From the NCBI RefSeq assembly GCF_036746095.1, contig NZ_DAIOEU010000011.1, positions 44,832-108,831 of the forward strand: a stretch of 64,000 nucleotides of DNA. Reading direction: 5' to 3'. A model generated the notes under the pieces. The model ran no database searches, had not been told where the DNA came from, and saw only the letters and a list, made by a program, of their open reading frames with translations. The stretch is from Dyella_B sp036746095. Its GTDB lineage: Bacteria; Pseudomonadota; Gammaproteobacteria; Xanthomonadales; Rhodanobacteraceae. Positions within the stretch are counted from its first letter, which is position 1, and the number at the start of each line of letters is the position of its first letter. Shown one piece after another: positions 7,661 through 16,506 of this stretch. The position numbers and the translations under genes are program-made.

Positions 7661-9052
7661 ATGTCCTTCGTCCCCGAACGCAAATCCTCCTACAGCGCCA
7701 TTGAGGCGTTGCGCGTGCCGCCGCATTCCATCGATGCGGAGCAGGCGGTGCTGGGTGGACTGATGCTCGCGGCTGACGCATTGGATCGGGTTGCCGACAA
7801 ACTCGCCGAGCAGGATTTCTATCGCAAAGACCATCGCCTGATCTGGCGCGCGATCACCGAGCTTGCCAACAAGGGCATGCCTTGCGACGCGATCACGCTG
7901 GGCGACTGGTTCGAAGCCAACGGCCTGGCCGAGATGGTGGGCGGCGCCAGCTATCTGGTCGAACTGGCGAACACGACGCCGAGCGCGGCGAACATCATCG
8001 CCTATGCCGAGATCGTGCGCGAGAAATCCGTGCTGCGTCAGTTGATCGATGCCGGCACCGCGATCACCGAAGACGGCTATCGCCCGGAAGGCAAGACCGT
8101 GCACGAGGTGCTGGAAACGGCCGAGCAGCGCGTCTTCCACATCGCCGAATCCGGTGCGCGCGGGAAGAAGGACACCGTGTCCATGCGCGATGCGGTAAAG
8201 GATGCCTTCCGCCAGTTGCACGAGCGCTATCAGAACCGCGGCCAGCTCACCGGCATTTCTACCGGCTTTAGCGATCTGGACAACCTCACGTCCGGTTTGC
8301 AGCCGTCGGACCTGATCATCGTTGCGGCGCGCCCGTCGATGGGCAAGACCGCTTTTTCGGTCAACATCGCCGAAGCTTGCGCGCTGCGTGCCAAGAAGCC
8401 GGTGGCGATCTTTTCGATGGAAATGTCCGCCTCCCAGCTGGCCTTCCGCCTGATCTCTTCGGTCGGACGCATCCATGCCCAACATCTGCGCACAGGCGAC
8501 CTGGCCGAAGAAGATTGGCCGCGCGTCACCAATGCCATCGCGCTGCTCTCAGAAGCGAAAATCTTCATCGACGACACGCCGGGCCTGTCGCCGGTGGAAA
8601 TGCGTTCACGCGCGCGACGCCTGGCCCGCGAACATGGCGGACTCGGCCTGATCGTGATCGACTACCTGCAGCTGATGCAGGTGCCTGGCAACAAGGAAAA
8701 CCGTGCCACGGAGATCTCGGAAATCTCGCGCTCGCTGAAAGGCCTGGCCAAGGAGCTCAACGTACCGGTTATCGCGCTGTCGCAGTTGAACCGCTCACTG
8801 GAGCAGCGCGCGGACAAGCGGCCGATGATGTCGGACCTGCGTGAATCGGGCGCTATCGAGCAGGACGCGGACGTGATCATGTTCATCTACCGCGACGAGT
8901 ACTACAACAAGGATTCCCCGGACAAAGGCTTGGCCGAGATCATCATCGGCAAGCAGCGTAACGGCCCCACGGATACGGTGAAATTGACCTTCCTCGGTCA
9001 CTACACCAAGTTCGAGAACTATAGCCCGGACTCGTATACCGGCCATTTCTGA
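7661..9052 (+). CDS. dnaB: Replicative DNA helicase DnaB
   Basis: Hexameric 5'-3' helicase that unwinds the chromosome at the replication fork and recruits primase. It has 463 residues: an N-terminal collar domain (about 15-120), a linker, and a RecA-like ATPase with Walker A ARPSMGKT (223-230) and Walker B LIVIDYLQLM. Three in-frame starts are near: TTG 7643, ATG 7655 and ATG 7661. Only 7661 has a properly spaced AGGGA (7650-7654). The order dnaB-alr is the same as in E. coli. Confidence 0.96.
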   Translation: MSFVPERKSSYSAIEALRVPPHSIDAEQAVLGGLMLAADALDRVADKLAEQDFYRKDHRLIWRAITELANKGMPCDAITLGDWFEANGLAEMVGGASYLVELANTTPSAANIIAYAEIVREKSVLRQLIDAGTAITEDGYRPEGKTVHEVLETAEQRVFHIAESGARGKKDTVSMRDAVKDAFRQLHERYQNRGQLTGISTGFSDLDNLTSGLQPSDLIIVAARPSMGKTAFSVNIAEACALRAKKPVAIFSMEMSASQLAFRLISSVGRIHAQHLRTGDLAEEDWPRVTNAIALLSEAKIFIDDTPGLSPVEMRSRARRLAREHGGLGLIVIDYLQLMQVPGNKENRATEISEISRSLKGLAKELNVPVIALSQLNRSLEQRADKRPMMSDLRESGAIEQDADVIMFIYRDEYYNKDSPDKGLAEIIIGKQRNGPTDTVKLTFLGHYTKFENYSPDSYTGHF

Positions 9053-9225
9053 GCCGGCGTTGCCCGCGCACTGCCATCTGCGCGCCACGACCCAGCGCAG
9101 GTTAGCGGCTACCCTGTGCGTCGATAGGTTGCGCCGAACCCACCCCTCCCGATGGGAAAGGAAAGGTTGAGCTCGCCACGAGATCCACCCTTTGCCAGGA
9201 ACCGCACTTCATCCATGCAAGCATC

Positions 9226-10314
9226 ATGAGTCGCACCACCGTCGCCACCATCCATCTGGGCGCATTGCGCCACAACCTCGCGCGGATCAAAGAACTGGCT
9301 GTGCCGGCCAGGGTCATGGCGGTGGTCAAGGCCGATGCGTACGGTCATGGACTGGAGCGCGTCGCGCGTGCCCTGGATGGCGCGGCGGATGCCTTTGCGG
9401 TGGCGTCGCTGGGCGATGGTTTGCGCTTGCGCGCGGCGGGACATCGCCAGCGCATCGTGGTGTTGTCAGGTCCCGATCAGTCCGGCGATATGGCGGAAAT
9501 GCAGCGGCTTGGCCTTGATGCCGCCATCCATCATGAAAGCCAGCTGCAGTGGCTGTCGGAAGCATCGCCCACGCGTGGGCGCTTGCGCGTATGGTTGAAA
9601 ATCGACAGCGGCATGCATCGTCTCGGCTTTGCTCCCGAGCGTGCGGCGATAGTGCATGCGCAACTGGCGGCAATGGCGGGCATCGATCCGGACATCGGCT
9701 GGATGACGCATTTTGCCGAGTCGGAGGTGTTCGATGGCGATCGCACGCGCCAGCAGATCGAGCGGTTTCAAGCCGCCACGCGGCACCTCGCCGGGCCGCG
9801 TTCGCTTTCCAATTCCGCCGCTGTGTTGGGCTGGCCGGACGCGCGCGGAGATTGGGTGCGTACCGGTGGCCTGCTCTATGGGCTGTCGGTCGTAGAAGGC
9901 AAAAGCGGCGTTGATTTCGGTTTTCGCCCAGCCATGACGCTAGCGACGCGCCTGATCGCCATCAACCTGATCAAGCGCGGTGAACGCATCGGGTACAACG
10001 GCACCTGGGAATGCCCGGAAGACATGCCTGTCGGTGTCGCTGCGGTCGGTTATGGCGACGGCTATCCGCGCAGTGCCATGGCCGGCACGCCTGTGCTGGT
10101 GGCGAACACGCGAGTGCCGTTGATCGGTCGTGTATCCATGGACCTGATTACGCTGGATCTGCGTGCTGCGCCTGGCGCCAAAGTGGGCGATCGCGTCGTG
10201 CTGTGGGGGCCGGAGATGCCGGTGGAAATCGTCGCGGCACAGGCCGGCACGATCAGTTATGACCTGACCTGCGGGATGACTCGCCGCGTACTGTTTGTCG
10301 AGGACGACCGGTAA
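9226..10314 (+). CDS. alr: Alanine racemase
   Basis: PLP-dependent enzyme interconverting L- and D-alanine for peptidoglycan. It has 362 residues, normal length. Lys35 in VVKADAYGHG forms the PLP aldimine on one face, and Tyr257 in RIGYNGTW is the expected base on the other. VGYGDGYPR and GRVSMDLI complete the C-terminal beta domain. About 170 bases separate it from dnaB, with nothing notable in them. radA follows 69 bases later on the same strand. Confidence 0.96.
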   Translation: MSRTTVATIHLGALRHNLARIKELAVPARVMAVVKADAYGHGLERVARALDGAADAFAVASLGDGLRLRAAGHRQRIVVLSGPDQSGDMAEMQRLGLDAAIHHESQLQWLSEASPTRGRLRVWLKIDSGMHRLGFAPERAAIVHAQLAAMAGIDPDIGWMTHFAESEVFDGDRTRQQIERFQAATRHLAGPRSLSNSAAVLGWPDARGDWVRTGGLLYGLSVVEGKSGVDFGFRPAMTLATRLIAINLIKRGERIGYNGTWECPEDMPVGVAAVGYGDGYPRSAMAGTPVLVANTRVPLIGRVSMDLITLDLRAAPGAKVGDRVVLWGPEMPVEIVAAQAGTISYDLTCGMTRRVLFVEDDR

Positions 10315-10383
10315 TCGCACGTCTCGCGGCCTGCGACCCTTGCAGGCTAAGCTCTCGCTCATCGATTCCACGCATGCAGTGTC

Positions 10384-11763
10384 ATGGCCAAAGCTAAAAC
10401 CGCCTACATCTGCGCCGATTGCGGTGCCGAACATTCCAAATGGCAAGGCCAATGCGTGGAATGCGGCGCCTGGAACACGCTGTCTGAATTCGTCGTGCAG
10501 CCGGCGCAGAAATCCGCCGGTGCAGCACGGCAAAGTGGCTATGCCGGTGCCGTGAGTGGCGTGGCGCGCGTGACGCCGCTGACTGACGTGCTGGTGACCG
10601 CCGAATCGCGGACGTTGACCGGCATTGGCGAACTGGACCGCGTACTGGGTGGCGGATTGGTCGACGGATCGGTCGTGCTGATCGGCGGTGATCCTGGCAT
10701 AGGCAAATCGACGTTGCTCCTGCAAATGCTCGGCAAGCTCGGCGAAAAGCTGCCCAGCGTGTACGTCACCGGCGAAGAATCGCTGGCTCAGGTGGCTGCG
10801 CGCGCGCAGCGCTTGGATTTGCCATTGCAGCCTCTGCACGCGCTCGCCGAGACGGGTATCGAACGCATTCTCGACCAGGTTTCTGCCACGCGGCCACGCG
10901 TGCTGGTGATCGATTCCATTCAAACGATCTGGACGGACCTGCTTACTGCGGCACCCGGTTCGGTAAGCCAGGTGCGCGAATCCGCTGCCAAGCTCACGCG
11001 GTTCGCGAAGGAGACCGGTACCTCGGTTTTCCTGGTTGGGCACGTCACCAAGGAAGGCGGCATTGCAGGCCCGCGCGTGCTCGAGCACATGGTCGATGCC
11101 GTGCTGTATTTCGAAGGCGAATCCGGCAGCCGCTTCCGCGTGTTGCGCGCGTTCAAGAATCGCTTTGGCGCGGTCAACGAACTGGGCGTGTTCGCCATGT
11201 CCGAAAAGGGGCTGCGCGAAGTGCCCAACCCCTCTGCGATTTTTCTTTCCGCGCACAGTGGACCGACTTCAGGTAGCGCCATCATGGTGACACGCGAAGG
11301 TACGCGCCCCTTGCTGGTGGAGGTGCAGGCGCTGGTGGACCAATCGTCGCTAGGAAATCCGCGCCGTGTGGCGCTCGGTCTCGAGCAAAACCGCCTGGCA
11401 ATGTTGCTGGCCGTCTTGCATCGGCACGGCGGCGTTGCGGCTTACGATCAGGACGTCTTCGTCAATGTCGTTGGTGGCATTCGTGTACAGGAAACGGCCG
11501 CCGATCTGCCTGTATTGCTCGCCGTGCTTTCCTCGCTGCGCGATCGCCCACTGCCGGACAAAGCGATTACCTTCGGCGAAGTCGGTCTTTCCGGTGAAAT
11601 TCGTCCGGTTCCCAATGGCGAAGACCGCTTGAAAGAAGCCGCTCACCATGGGTTTCAACGCGCCATCGTGCCGAAGGCCAACGCACTAAAGAAGGGGCGC
11701 GTAGGCGATATGGAAGTCATCGGCGTGGAGCGCTTGTCGCAAGCCATTGATGCTTGCCGTTGA
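10384..11763 (+). CDS. radA: DNA repair protein RadA
   Basis: RecA-related ATPase that drives branch migration in recombinational repair. It has 459 residues: a zinc finger with Cys10, Cys13, Cys24 and Cys27, a RecA-like core with Walker A GGDPGIGKST, the family-specific KNRFG motif, and a Lon-protease-like C-terminal domain. Same strand as dnaB and alr. It ends two bases before the convergent membrane-protein gene, so no separate terminator is visible. Confidence 0.96.
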   Translation: MAKAKTAYICADCGAEHSKWQGQCVECGAWNTLSEFVVQPAQKSAGAARQSGYAGAVSGVARVTPLTDVLVTAESRTLTGIGELDRVLGGGLVDGSVVLIGGDPGIGKSTLLLQMLGKLGEKLPSVYVTGEESLAQVAARAQRLDLPLQPLHALAETGIERILDQVSATRPRVLVIDSIQTIWTDLLTAAPGSVSQVRESAAKLTRFAKETGTSVFLVGHVTKEGGIAGPRVLEHMVDAVLYFEGESGSRFRVLRAFKNRFGAVNELGVFAMSEKGLREVPNPSAIFLSAHSGPTSGSAIMVTREGTRPLLVEVQALVDQSSLGNPRRVALGLEQNRLAMLLAVLHRHGGVAAYDQDVFVNVVGGIRVQETAADLPVLLAVLSSLRDRPLPDKAITFGEVGLSGEIRPVPNGEDRLKEAAHHGFQRAIVPKANALKKGRVGDMEVIGVERLSQAIDACR

Positions 11764-11765
11764 GC

Positions 11766-12575
11766 TCAATCCACGGCGCGATGCAGTATCACTTCCAATA
11801 CGAACTTTGATCCAAAGAACGCCAGCACCAATACGCTCATGCCGATCAGGGTAAGGTTCACCGCGCTGCGGCCACGCCAGCCGTGTCGCCAGCGGCCGTA
11901 GAGCAGGGCGCCGAACACCAGCCAGGCGATGATCGACAGCACAGTCTTGTGGACCAAGTGTTGGCCGAACAGGTTGTTCACGAACAGGATGCCGGTGAGC
12001 AGCGCCACGGTAAGCAGGCCGAAGCCGGCGCCAATCAGGCGGAACAGCAAGGATTCGGTCAGCGTCAGAGGAGGAAGGGCACTCAGCCACGGTCCAATGT
12101 GACGGTGCCGGAGCGCTTTTTCCTGGATCGCGAGCAGGATCGCCATCGCTGCGGCAATCGAAAGCACGCTGAAGGCAAGCAAGGCCACCGTGACGTGCAG
12201 CTTGATGTGCCAGTCCATGGGAATCGGTAGGGTCGGGGGGGCGAAGAAGCTATCGACGCATAGAAGCAGCGCGCTTAGCGGAAACACGATCACGCCAAGC
12301 GCCATCACGGGGCGCGTGAGGTTCACGACCAGCGTGAGTGCGGACACCACGCACGCCACCAGCGAAAGCGCAGCAAAGAAGTGCAGATCGAGCGCGCCAC
12401 GATGTGCTGCAAGCAACCACGCGGCATGCGCCAGTATCGCAAGGGTGGCGATGACCAAAGCTGGGCGCGCAACTCGTGCCGGTACTGTTGCGCGGCTGTC
12501 GAACAGCGGCCATGCCAACAGTCCGCTGGCAAGCAGGTAGCAGACGATGGCGAAGATGGAGAGGGCGGCGAACAT
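11766..12575 (-). CDS. CcsA/YpjD-family inner membrane protein
   Basis: A very hydrophobic protein of 269 residues with about eight predicted membrane segments, resembling the cytochrome c assembly (CcsA/HemX-like) family and the YpjD proteins found beside ffh in many gammaproteobacteria. The start is placed at ATG 12575 (MFAALSIFAIV) because the frame upstream of it to 12638 encodes a hydrophilic stretch with no family character; neither start has a clear ribosome-binding site. It is divergent from ffh. Its function is unclear: it may handle haem, but E. coli YpjD has no firm role. Confidence 0.82.
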   Translation of the reverse strand: MFAALSIFAIVCYLLASGLLAWPLFDSRATVPARVARPALVIATLAILAHAAWLLAAHRGALDLHFFAALSLVACVVSALTLVVNLTRPVMALGVIVFPLSALLLCVDSFFAPPTLPIPMDWHIKLHVTVALLAFSVLSIAAAMAILLAIQEKALRHRHIGPWLSALPPLTLTESLLFRLIGAGFGLLTVALLTGILFVNNLFGQHLVHKTVLSIIAWLVFGALLYGRWRHGWRGRSAVNLTLIGMSVLVLAFFGSKFVLEVILHRAVD

Positions 12576-12851
12576 GGCGTGCAAGTGTCGCACAGGGCGG
12601 TGATAGGGTGAACGTGAGCACATCCGGTCGTCTTGCAATGTTGCGGCGACTGTCCGACTTCTACGTGGATCGGTGAGCGATGGGCGTCTGCCGGGTCATT
12701 GCAGGGCGTTGGATTGGCACGACGTTTCGTGGGAGCGTCGAAGGTTGTTTGATCCCGCGTCGGAAGGTCGCAGGCACGTCTGTCTGCCAAGAGGCCTGCT
12801 GGCCCGGCTCTGGTATCATCGCCAGTCCATTTGCTTTACCCATTCGCCTTT

Positions 12852-14234
12852 ATGTTCGAATCCCTCAGTCAACGCCTCTCCACCACTGTCAACCGCCTGC
12901 GTGGCCGCGGCCGGCTGACCGAGGAAAATATCCGCGAATCGCTGCGCGAAGTGCGCATTGCTCTGCTGGAAGCGGACGTGGCGCTGCCGGTGGTGCAGGC
13001 GCTGATCGAGCGCGTGAAGGTGCGCGCCGTTGGCCAGGAAGTGCTCAAGAGCCTGTCGCCCGGCCAGGCGCTGGTCAAAGTGGTAAGTGATGAGCTGACC
13101 GCGCTGATGGGTACGGCCAATGCCGAACTGAACCTTGCCCAGCAGCCGCCGGCCGTGGTGCTGATGGCGGGCCTGCAGGGTGCGGGTAAAACCACCACCG
13201 TGGCCAAGCTGGCGCGCTTCCTTGCCGAGCGCAAGAAGAAGCGTGTGATGGTGGTGAGTTGCGATGTCTATCGTCCGGCGGCGATCGAACAGCTGCGCAC
13301 CCTGGCCGAGCAAGTCGAGGTCAGGTTCTTTCCTTCCGAGGCCGGCCAGAATCCGGTCGACATTGCCAAAGCGGCGATCACTGCAGCGCGCAAGGAAGTG
13401 ATCGACGTGTTGCTGGTGGACACTGCCGGCCGCCTGCACGTCGACGAAGCGATGATGGCCGAGATCAAGGCGCTACACGCCGCGATCACCCCCATCGAAA
13501 CCCTGTTCGTGGTCGACTCGATGACCGGCCAGGACGCGGCCAACACCGCCAAGGCCTTTGCCGAGGCACTGCCCCTTACCGGTGTGGTGCTCACCAAGAC
13601 CGACGGCGATGCCCGTGGCGGCGCGGCGCTCTCGGTGCGCTACGTCACCGGTCGGCCGATCAAGTTCCTTGGTGCGGGTGAAAAGACCGACGCGCTGGAA
13701 CCGTTCTATCCGGACCGTATCGCGCAACGCATCCTTGGCATGGGCGATGTGCTGTCGCTGGTCGAGGAGGTGGAGCGCAAAGTCGATCAGGAAAAAGCGC
13801 AGAAACTGGCCCAGAAAGTGATGAAGGGCAAGCGCTTCGACCTCAACGACATGCGTGACCAGCTCGAACAGATGAACAGCATGGGCGGCCTGGCCGGCTT
13901 GATGGACAAGCTGCCGGGCGTGTCCTCGCTGCCGGACAACGTGAAATCCAAGGTCGGCGATGGCGAGATCAAGCGCATGATCGCGATCATCAGTTCGATG
14001 ACCAAGAAAGAGCGCCGCCATCCGGACCTGCTCAACGGTTCCCGCCGCGCCCGTGTGGCGCGGGGTTCCGGCACGCAGCCAGCGGATGTCAATCGTCTGC
14101 TCAAGCAGTACATGCAGATGGAAAAAATGATGTCCAAGCTCTCCAAGGGCGGCACCAAGGGCCTGCTGCGGCAGATGCGTGGCGCCATGAAGGGCATGAG
14201 CGGCATGGGCGGCGGGTTTCCGCCCATGCGTTGA
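12852..14234 (+). CDS. ffh: Signal recognition particle protein Ffh
   Basis: GTPase of the signal recognition particle, which delivers ribosomes translating membrane proteins to FtsY. It has 460 residues. The N domain is residues 1-85; the G domain has GLQGAGKTTT, DTAGR and TKTDGDARGG; the methionine-rich M domain that binds 4.5S RNA ends in MKGMSGMGGGFPPMR. The start MFESLSQRL was preferred to one 21 bases upstream because all homologues begin here. It is divergent from the CcsA-like gene with about 275 bases between. Confidence 0.97.
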   Translation: MFESLSQRLSTTVNRLRGRGRLTEENIRESLREVRIALLEADVALPVVQALIERVKVRAVGQEVLKSLSPGQALVKVVSDELTALMGTANAELNLAQQPPAVVLMAGLQGAGKTTTVAKLARFLAERKKKRVMVVSCDVYRPAAIEQLRTLAEQVEVRFFPSEAGQNPVDIAKAAITAARKEVIDVLLVDTAGRLHVDEAMMAEIKALHAAITPIETLFVVDSMTGQDAANTAKAFAEALPLTGVVLTKTDGDARGGAALSVRYVTGRPIKFLGAGEKTDALEPFYPDRIAQRILGMGDVLSLVEEVERKVDQEKAQKLAQKVMKGKRFDLNDMRDQLEQMNSMGGLAGLMDKLPGVSSLPDNVKSKVGDGEIKRMIAIISSMTKKERRHPDLLNGSRRARVARGSGTQPADVNRLLKQYMQMEKMMSKLSKGGTKGLLRQMRGAMKGMSGMGGGFPPMR

Positions 14235-14315
14235 GGCGGGTGCACCGCTAACCCCTTCCTTTTTCCGCGAATTTCATTAAAATGTCGCGTTTACCGCGTC
14301 CAGTCTAGGGCGTGC

Positions 14316-14334
14316 TTGCCGGAGACGCCGGCAA
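14316..14334 (+). other. Hairpin in the rpsP leader
   Basis: TTGCCGG-AGACG-CCGGCAA forms a perfect 7-bp stem ending 17 bases before the rpsP start and just upstream of its CTGGAG ribosome-binding site. It could affect translation of S16. No ligand or protein motif is recognised. Confidence 0.35.
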
Positions 14335-14351
14335 CTCTGGAGCTTTCAACT

Positions 14352-14603
14352 ATGGTCAAGATTCGTCTTTCGCGCGGCGGCGCCAAGGGCCGTCCGTTCT
14401 ACCACGTCGTTGTGACCGATTCGCGCAGCGCGCGTGATGGCCGCAGCATCGAGAACGTGGGATTCTACAACCCGGTCGCCGCGGGCAAGGACAAGCGCCT
14501 TGATCTGAACGTTGCGCGCGTGCAGGAGTGGGTGGGCAAGGGCGCTCAGTTGAGCGACAAGGTTGCCTCCCTGTTGAAGGAAGCCGCCAAGCAGGCTGCT
14601 TGA
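14352..14603 (+). CDS. rpsP: 30S ribosomal protein S16
   Basis: Ribosomal protein S16, needed for assembly of the 30S body. It has 83 residues and begins MVKIRLSRGGAKGRPFYHVV, the family signature. The start at 14352 follows CTGGAG; an earlier in-frame start at 14316 sits in the leader hairpin and is rejected. First gene of rpsP-rimM-trmD-rplS. Confidence 0.97.
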   Translation: MVKIRLSRGGAKGRPFYHVVVTDSRSARDGRSIENVGFYNPVAAGKDKRLDLNVARVQEWVGKGAQLSDKVASLLKEAAKQAA

Positions 14604-14605
14604 GC

Positions 14606-15121
14606 ATGAATACAGCCGGTCGGCGCGTCCTGGTTGGACGCATCGTCGGGTTGTACGGCGTGCAGGGCTGGGTCAAGCTCGAATCCTGGACCGAGCCCCG
14701 TGTGCAGATCTTCAAGTACCAGCCCTGGCTGCTTTCAGCGGCGCCGGGTGGGGAAACGGAGCTCGAAGGTGTCAAAGGTCGGCCTCAGGGCAAAGGGCTC
14801 ATCGCCCAATTCCCCGGAGTGGACGACCGGGATGGCGCCGCAGCGCTGGTAGGGCAGGACATCTACGTCGCCCGCGAGCTGCTGCCGCCACCTGGCAAGG
14901 ATGAGTATTACTGGGTCGATCTCGAAGGGCTCGAGGTCGTCACCACCGAAGGTGTGGCGTTGGGACGCGTGAGCCATCTGTTCGCGACCGGCGCCAACGA
15001 TGTGGTGGTCGTAAGGGATGGCGAGCGCGAGCGGCTGGTTCCTTTCGTCCAGGGTGTGTACGTGCGTGCGGTGGATATTCCAGGCGGGCGCATGGTGGTG
15101 GACTGGGATCCCGAGTTCTGA
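14606..15121 (+). CDS. rimM: Ribosome maturation factor RimM
   Basis: Assembly factor for the 30S head that binds S19. It has 171 residues: an N-terminal barrel beginning VLVGRIVGLYGVQGWVK and a C-terminal PRC barrel with EYYWVDLEGLEV. It starts two bases after the rpsP stop, with ribosome binding inside rpsP, so the two are translationally close. Order and function fit the standard operon. Confidence 0.95.
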   Translation: MNTAGRRVLVGRIVGLYGVQGWVKLESWTEPRVQIFKYQPWLLSAAPGGETELEGVKGRPQGKGLIAQFPGVDDRDGAAALVGQDIYVARELLPPPGKDEYYWVDLEGLEVVTTEGVALGRVSHLFATGANDVVVVRDGERERLVPFVQGVYVRAVDIPGGRMVVDWDPEF

Positions 15122-15128
15122 GGGTCCG

Positions 15129-15911
15129 ATGCGCATTGATGTCGTCACGCTTTTTCCGGACTTCATGCGTCAGTGTGCCGCCGTCGGCGTCGTTGGACGC
15201 GCGCAGCAGCGCGAGCTGCTGCAGGTGGAAACCTGGAACCCGCGCGATTACGCCACCGACAACTACCGTACCGTGGATGGCCGCACCTGCGGCGGTGGTC
15301 CCGGCATGGTGATGCTGATCGAGCCTTTGCGCAAAACCCTCCAGGCGATGCGCGAGGCGGCACCTGAACCGGTGCATCTGGTTTACCTCAGTCCGCAAGG
15401 AGCGCGGCTGACGCAGGGCAGGGTGGAGGCGCTGGCGGGCTTGCCTCGCATCGCTCTGCTTTGCGGGCGTTACGAAGGTGTGGACGAGCGCCTGCTGGCG
15501 CACGAGGTCGACGAGGAGCTTTCCATCGGCGACTATGTGCTGTCCGGCGGCGAGCTGGGCGCCGCGGTGATCATCGACGCGGTAGGGCGCCTGCAGGAGG
15601 GTGCGCTGAACGACGCGCAATCCGCCGAGCAGGATTCCTTCTCGAACGGCTTGCTCGATTGCCCGCATTACGCAAAACCGGTGCACGATGCACTGGGCGA
15701 CGTACCGGAGGTGCTGCTTTCCGGCGATCACGCGGCCATTCGCCGCTGGCGTCTGAAGCAATCGCTGGGACGAACCTGGTTGAGGCGTCCCGATTTATTG
15801 GCGCAGCGCGCGTTGGATAAGGAATCCCGTGCGCTGTTGGATGAATTCCGCCGTGAGCATGCTCAGGCACAGCTACGGCAAAACGCGGTCGATGAAGACC
15901 GCAAGCATTGA
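15129..15911 (+). CDS. trmD: tRNA (guanine-N1-)-methyltransferase
   Basis: SAM-dependent methyltransferase that makes m1G37 next to the anticodon and prevents +1 frameshifting. It has 260 residues and begins MRIDVVTLFPDFM. The trefoil-knot SAM site is seen as LLCGRYEGVDERL and YVLSGGELGA. The start at 15129 was chosen by homology over a distant upstream start. It lies seven bases after rimM. Confidence 0.96.
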   Translation: MRIDVVTLFPDFMRQCAAVGVVGRAQQRELLQVETWNPRDYATDNYRTVDGRTCGGGPGMVMLIEPLRKTLQAMREAAPEPVHLVYLSPQGARLTQGRVEALAGLPRIALLCGRYEGVDERLLAHEVDEELSIGDYVLSGGELGAAVIIDAVGRLQEGALNDAQSAEQDSFSNGLLDCPHYAKPVHDALGDVPEVLLSGDHAAIRRWRLKQSLGRTWLRRPDLLAQRALDKESRALLDEFRREHAQAQLRQNAVDEDRKH

Positions 15912-15929
15912 ACAAAGACAGGTGTTGTC

Positions 15930-16307
15930 ATGAACAAAATCATCGAACAGTTCGAAGCCGAGCAGATCACCCGCCAGCTGCCGGAGTTCGGCCCTGGCGA
16001 CACCGTGGTGGTCAACGTCAAGGTGAAGGAAGGCAACCGCGAGCGCGTACAGGCGTTCGAGGGCGTGGTGATTGCCAAGCGTAGCCGCGGCCTGCATTCG
16101 GCCTTCACCGTGCGCAAGATCTCGCACGGCACGGGCGTGGAGCGCGTGTTCCAGGCGCATAGCCCGAGCATCGAGTCGGTGCAGGTGAAGCGCAAGGGCA
16201 AGGTGCGTGGCGCCAAGCTGTACTACCTGCGCAACCTCGAAGGTAAGGCGGCTCGCATCAAGGAAGACATTGGTGCTTCCATCGCTGCTTCCTCGTCGGC
16301 GGACTGA
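15930..16307 (+). CDS. rplS: 50S ribosomal protein L19
   Basis: Ribosomal protein L19 at the interface of the two subunits. It has 125 residues with the conserved FGPGDTVVVNVKVKEG, RSRGLHSAFTVRKIS and GVERVFQAHSP segments. The tail after KLYYLRNLEGKAARIKE is a little longer than in E. coli and ends in a Ser/Ala stretch. Last gene of the operon, followed by a strong terminator. Confidence 0.97.
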   Translation: MNKIIEQFEAEQITRQLPEFGPGDTVVVNVKVKEGNRERVQAFEGVVIAKRSRGLHSAFTVRKISHGTGVERVFQAHSPSIESVQVKRKGKVRGAKLYYLRNLEGKAARIKEDIGASIAASSSAD

Positions 16308-16329
16308 TTCCGGGCGATGCTACAGACAC

Positions 16330-16364
16330 AAAAACCCGCGGAGCGATCCGCGGGTTTTTGTTTT
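16330..16364 (+). terminator. Intrinsic terminator of rpsP-rimM-trmD-rplS
   Basis: AAAAACCCGCGGA and TCCGCGGGTTTTT pair around GCGA, and GTTTT follows. The stem is long and GC-rich. The run of A on the left arm could also serve transcripts arriving from the right. Confidence 0.93.
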
Positions 16365-16506
16365 GCCTATGCCTATGGGGCATGCGGTGGGCGCCTTGGA
16401 TTAAACTGGCGCATCCGGGCAGCCTGGAGATTCAGTTGGGTTACGTTGCGCCAACTCACCTACGTGCCGCCTGAGGGTAGGGATGTACCGGCGTCCCTGA
16501 AGACTT

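Noticed and set aside
9940..11256. A 438-codon minus-strand frame across alr and radA.
   Set aside because: Antisense to intact alr and radA, with no recognisable domain.
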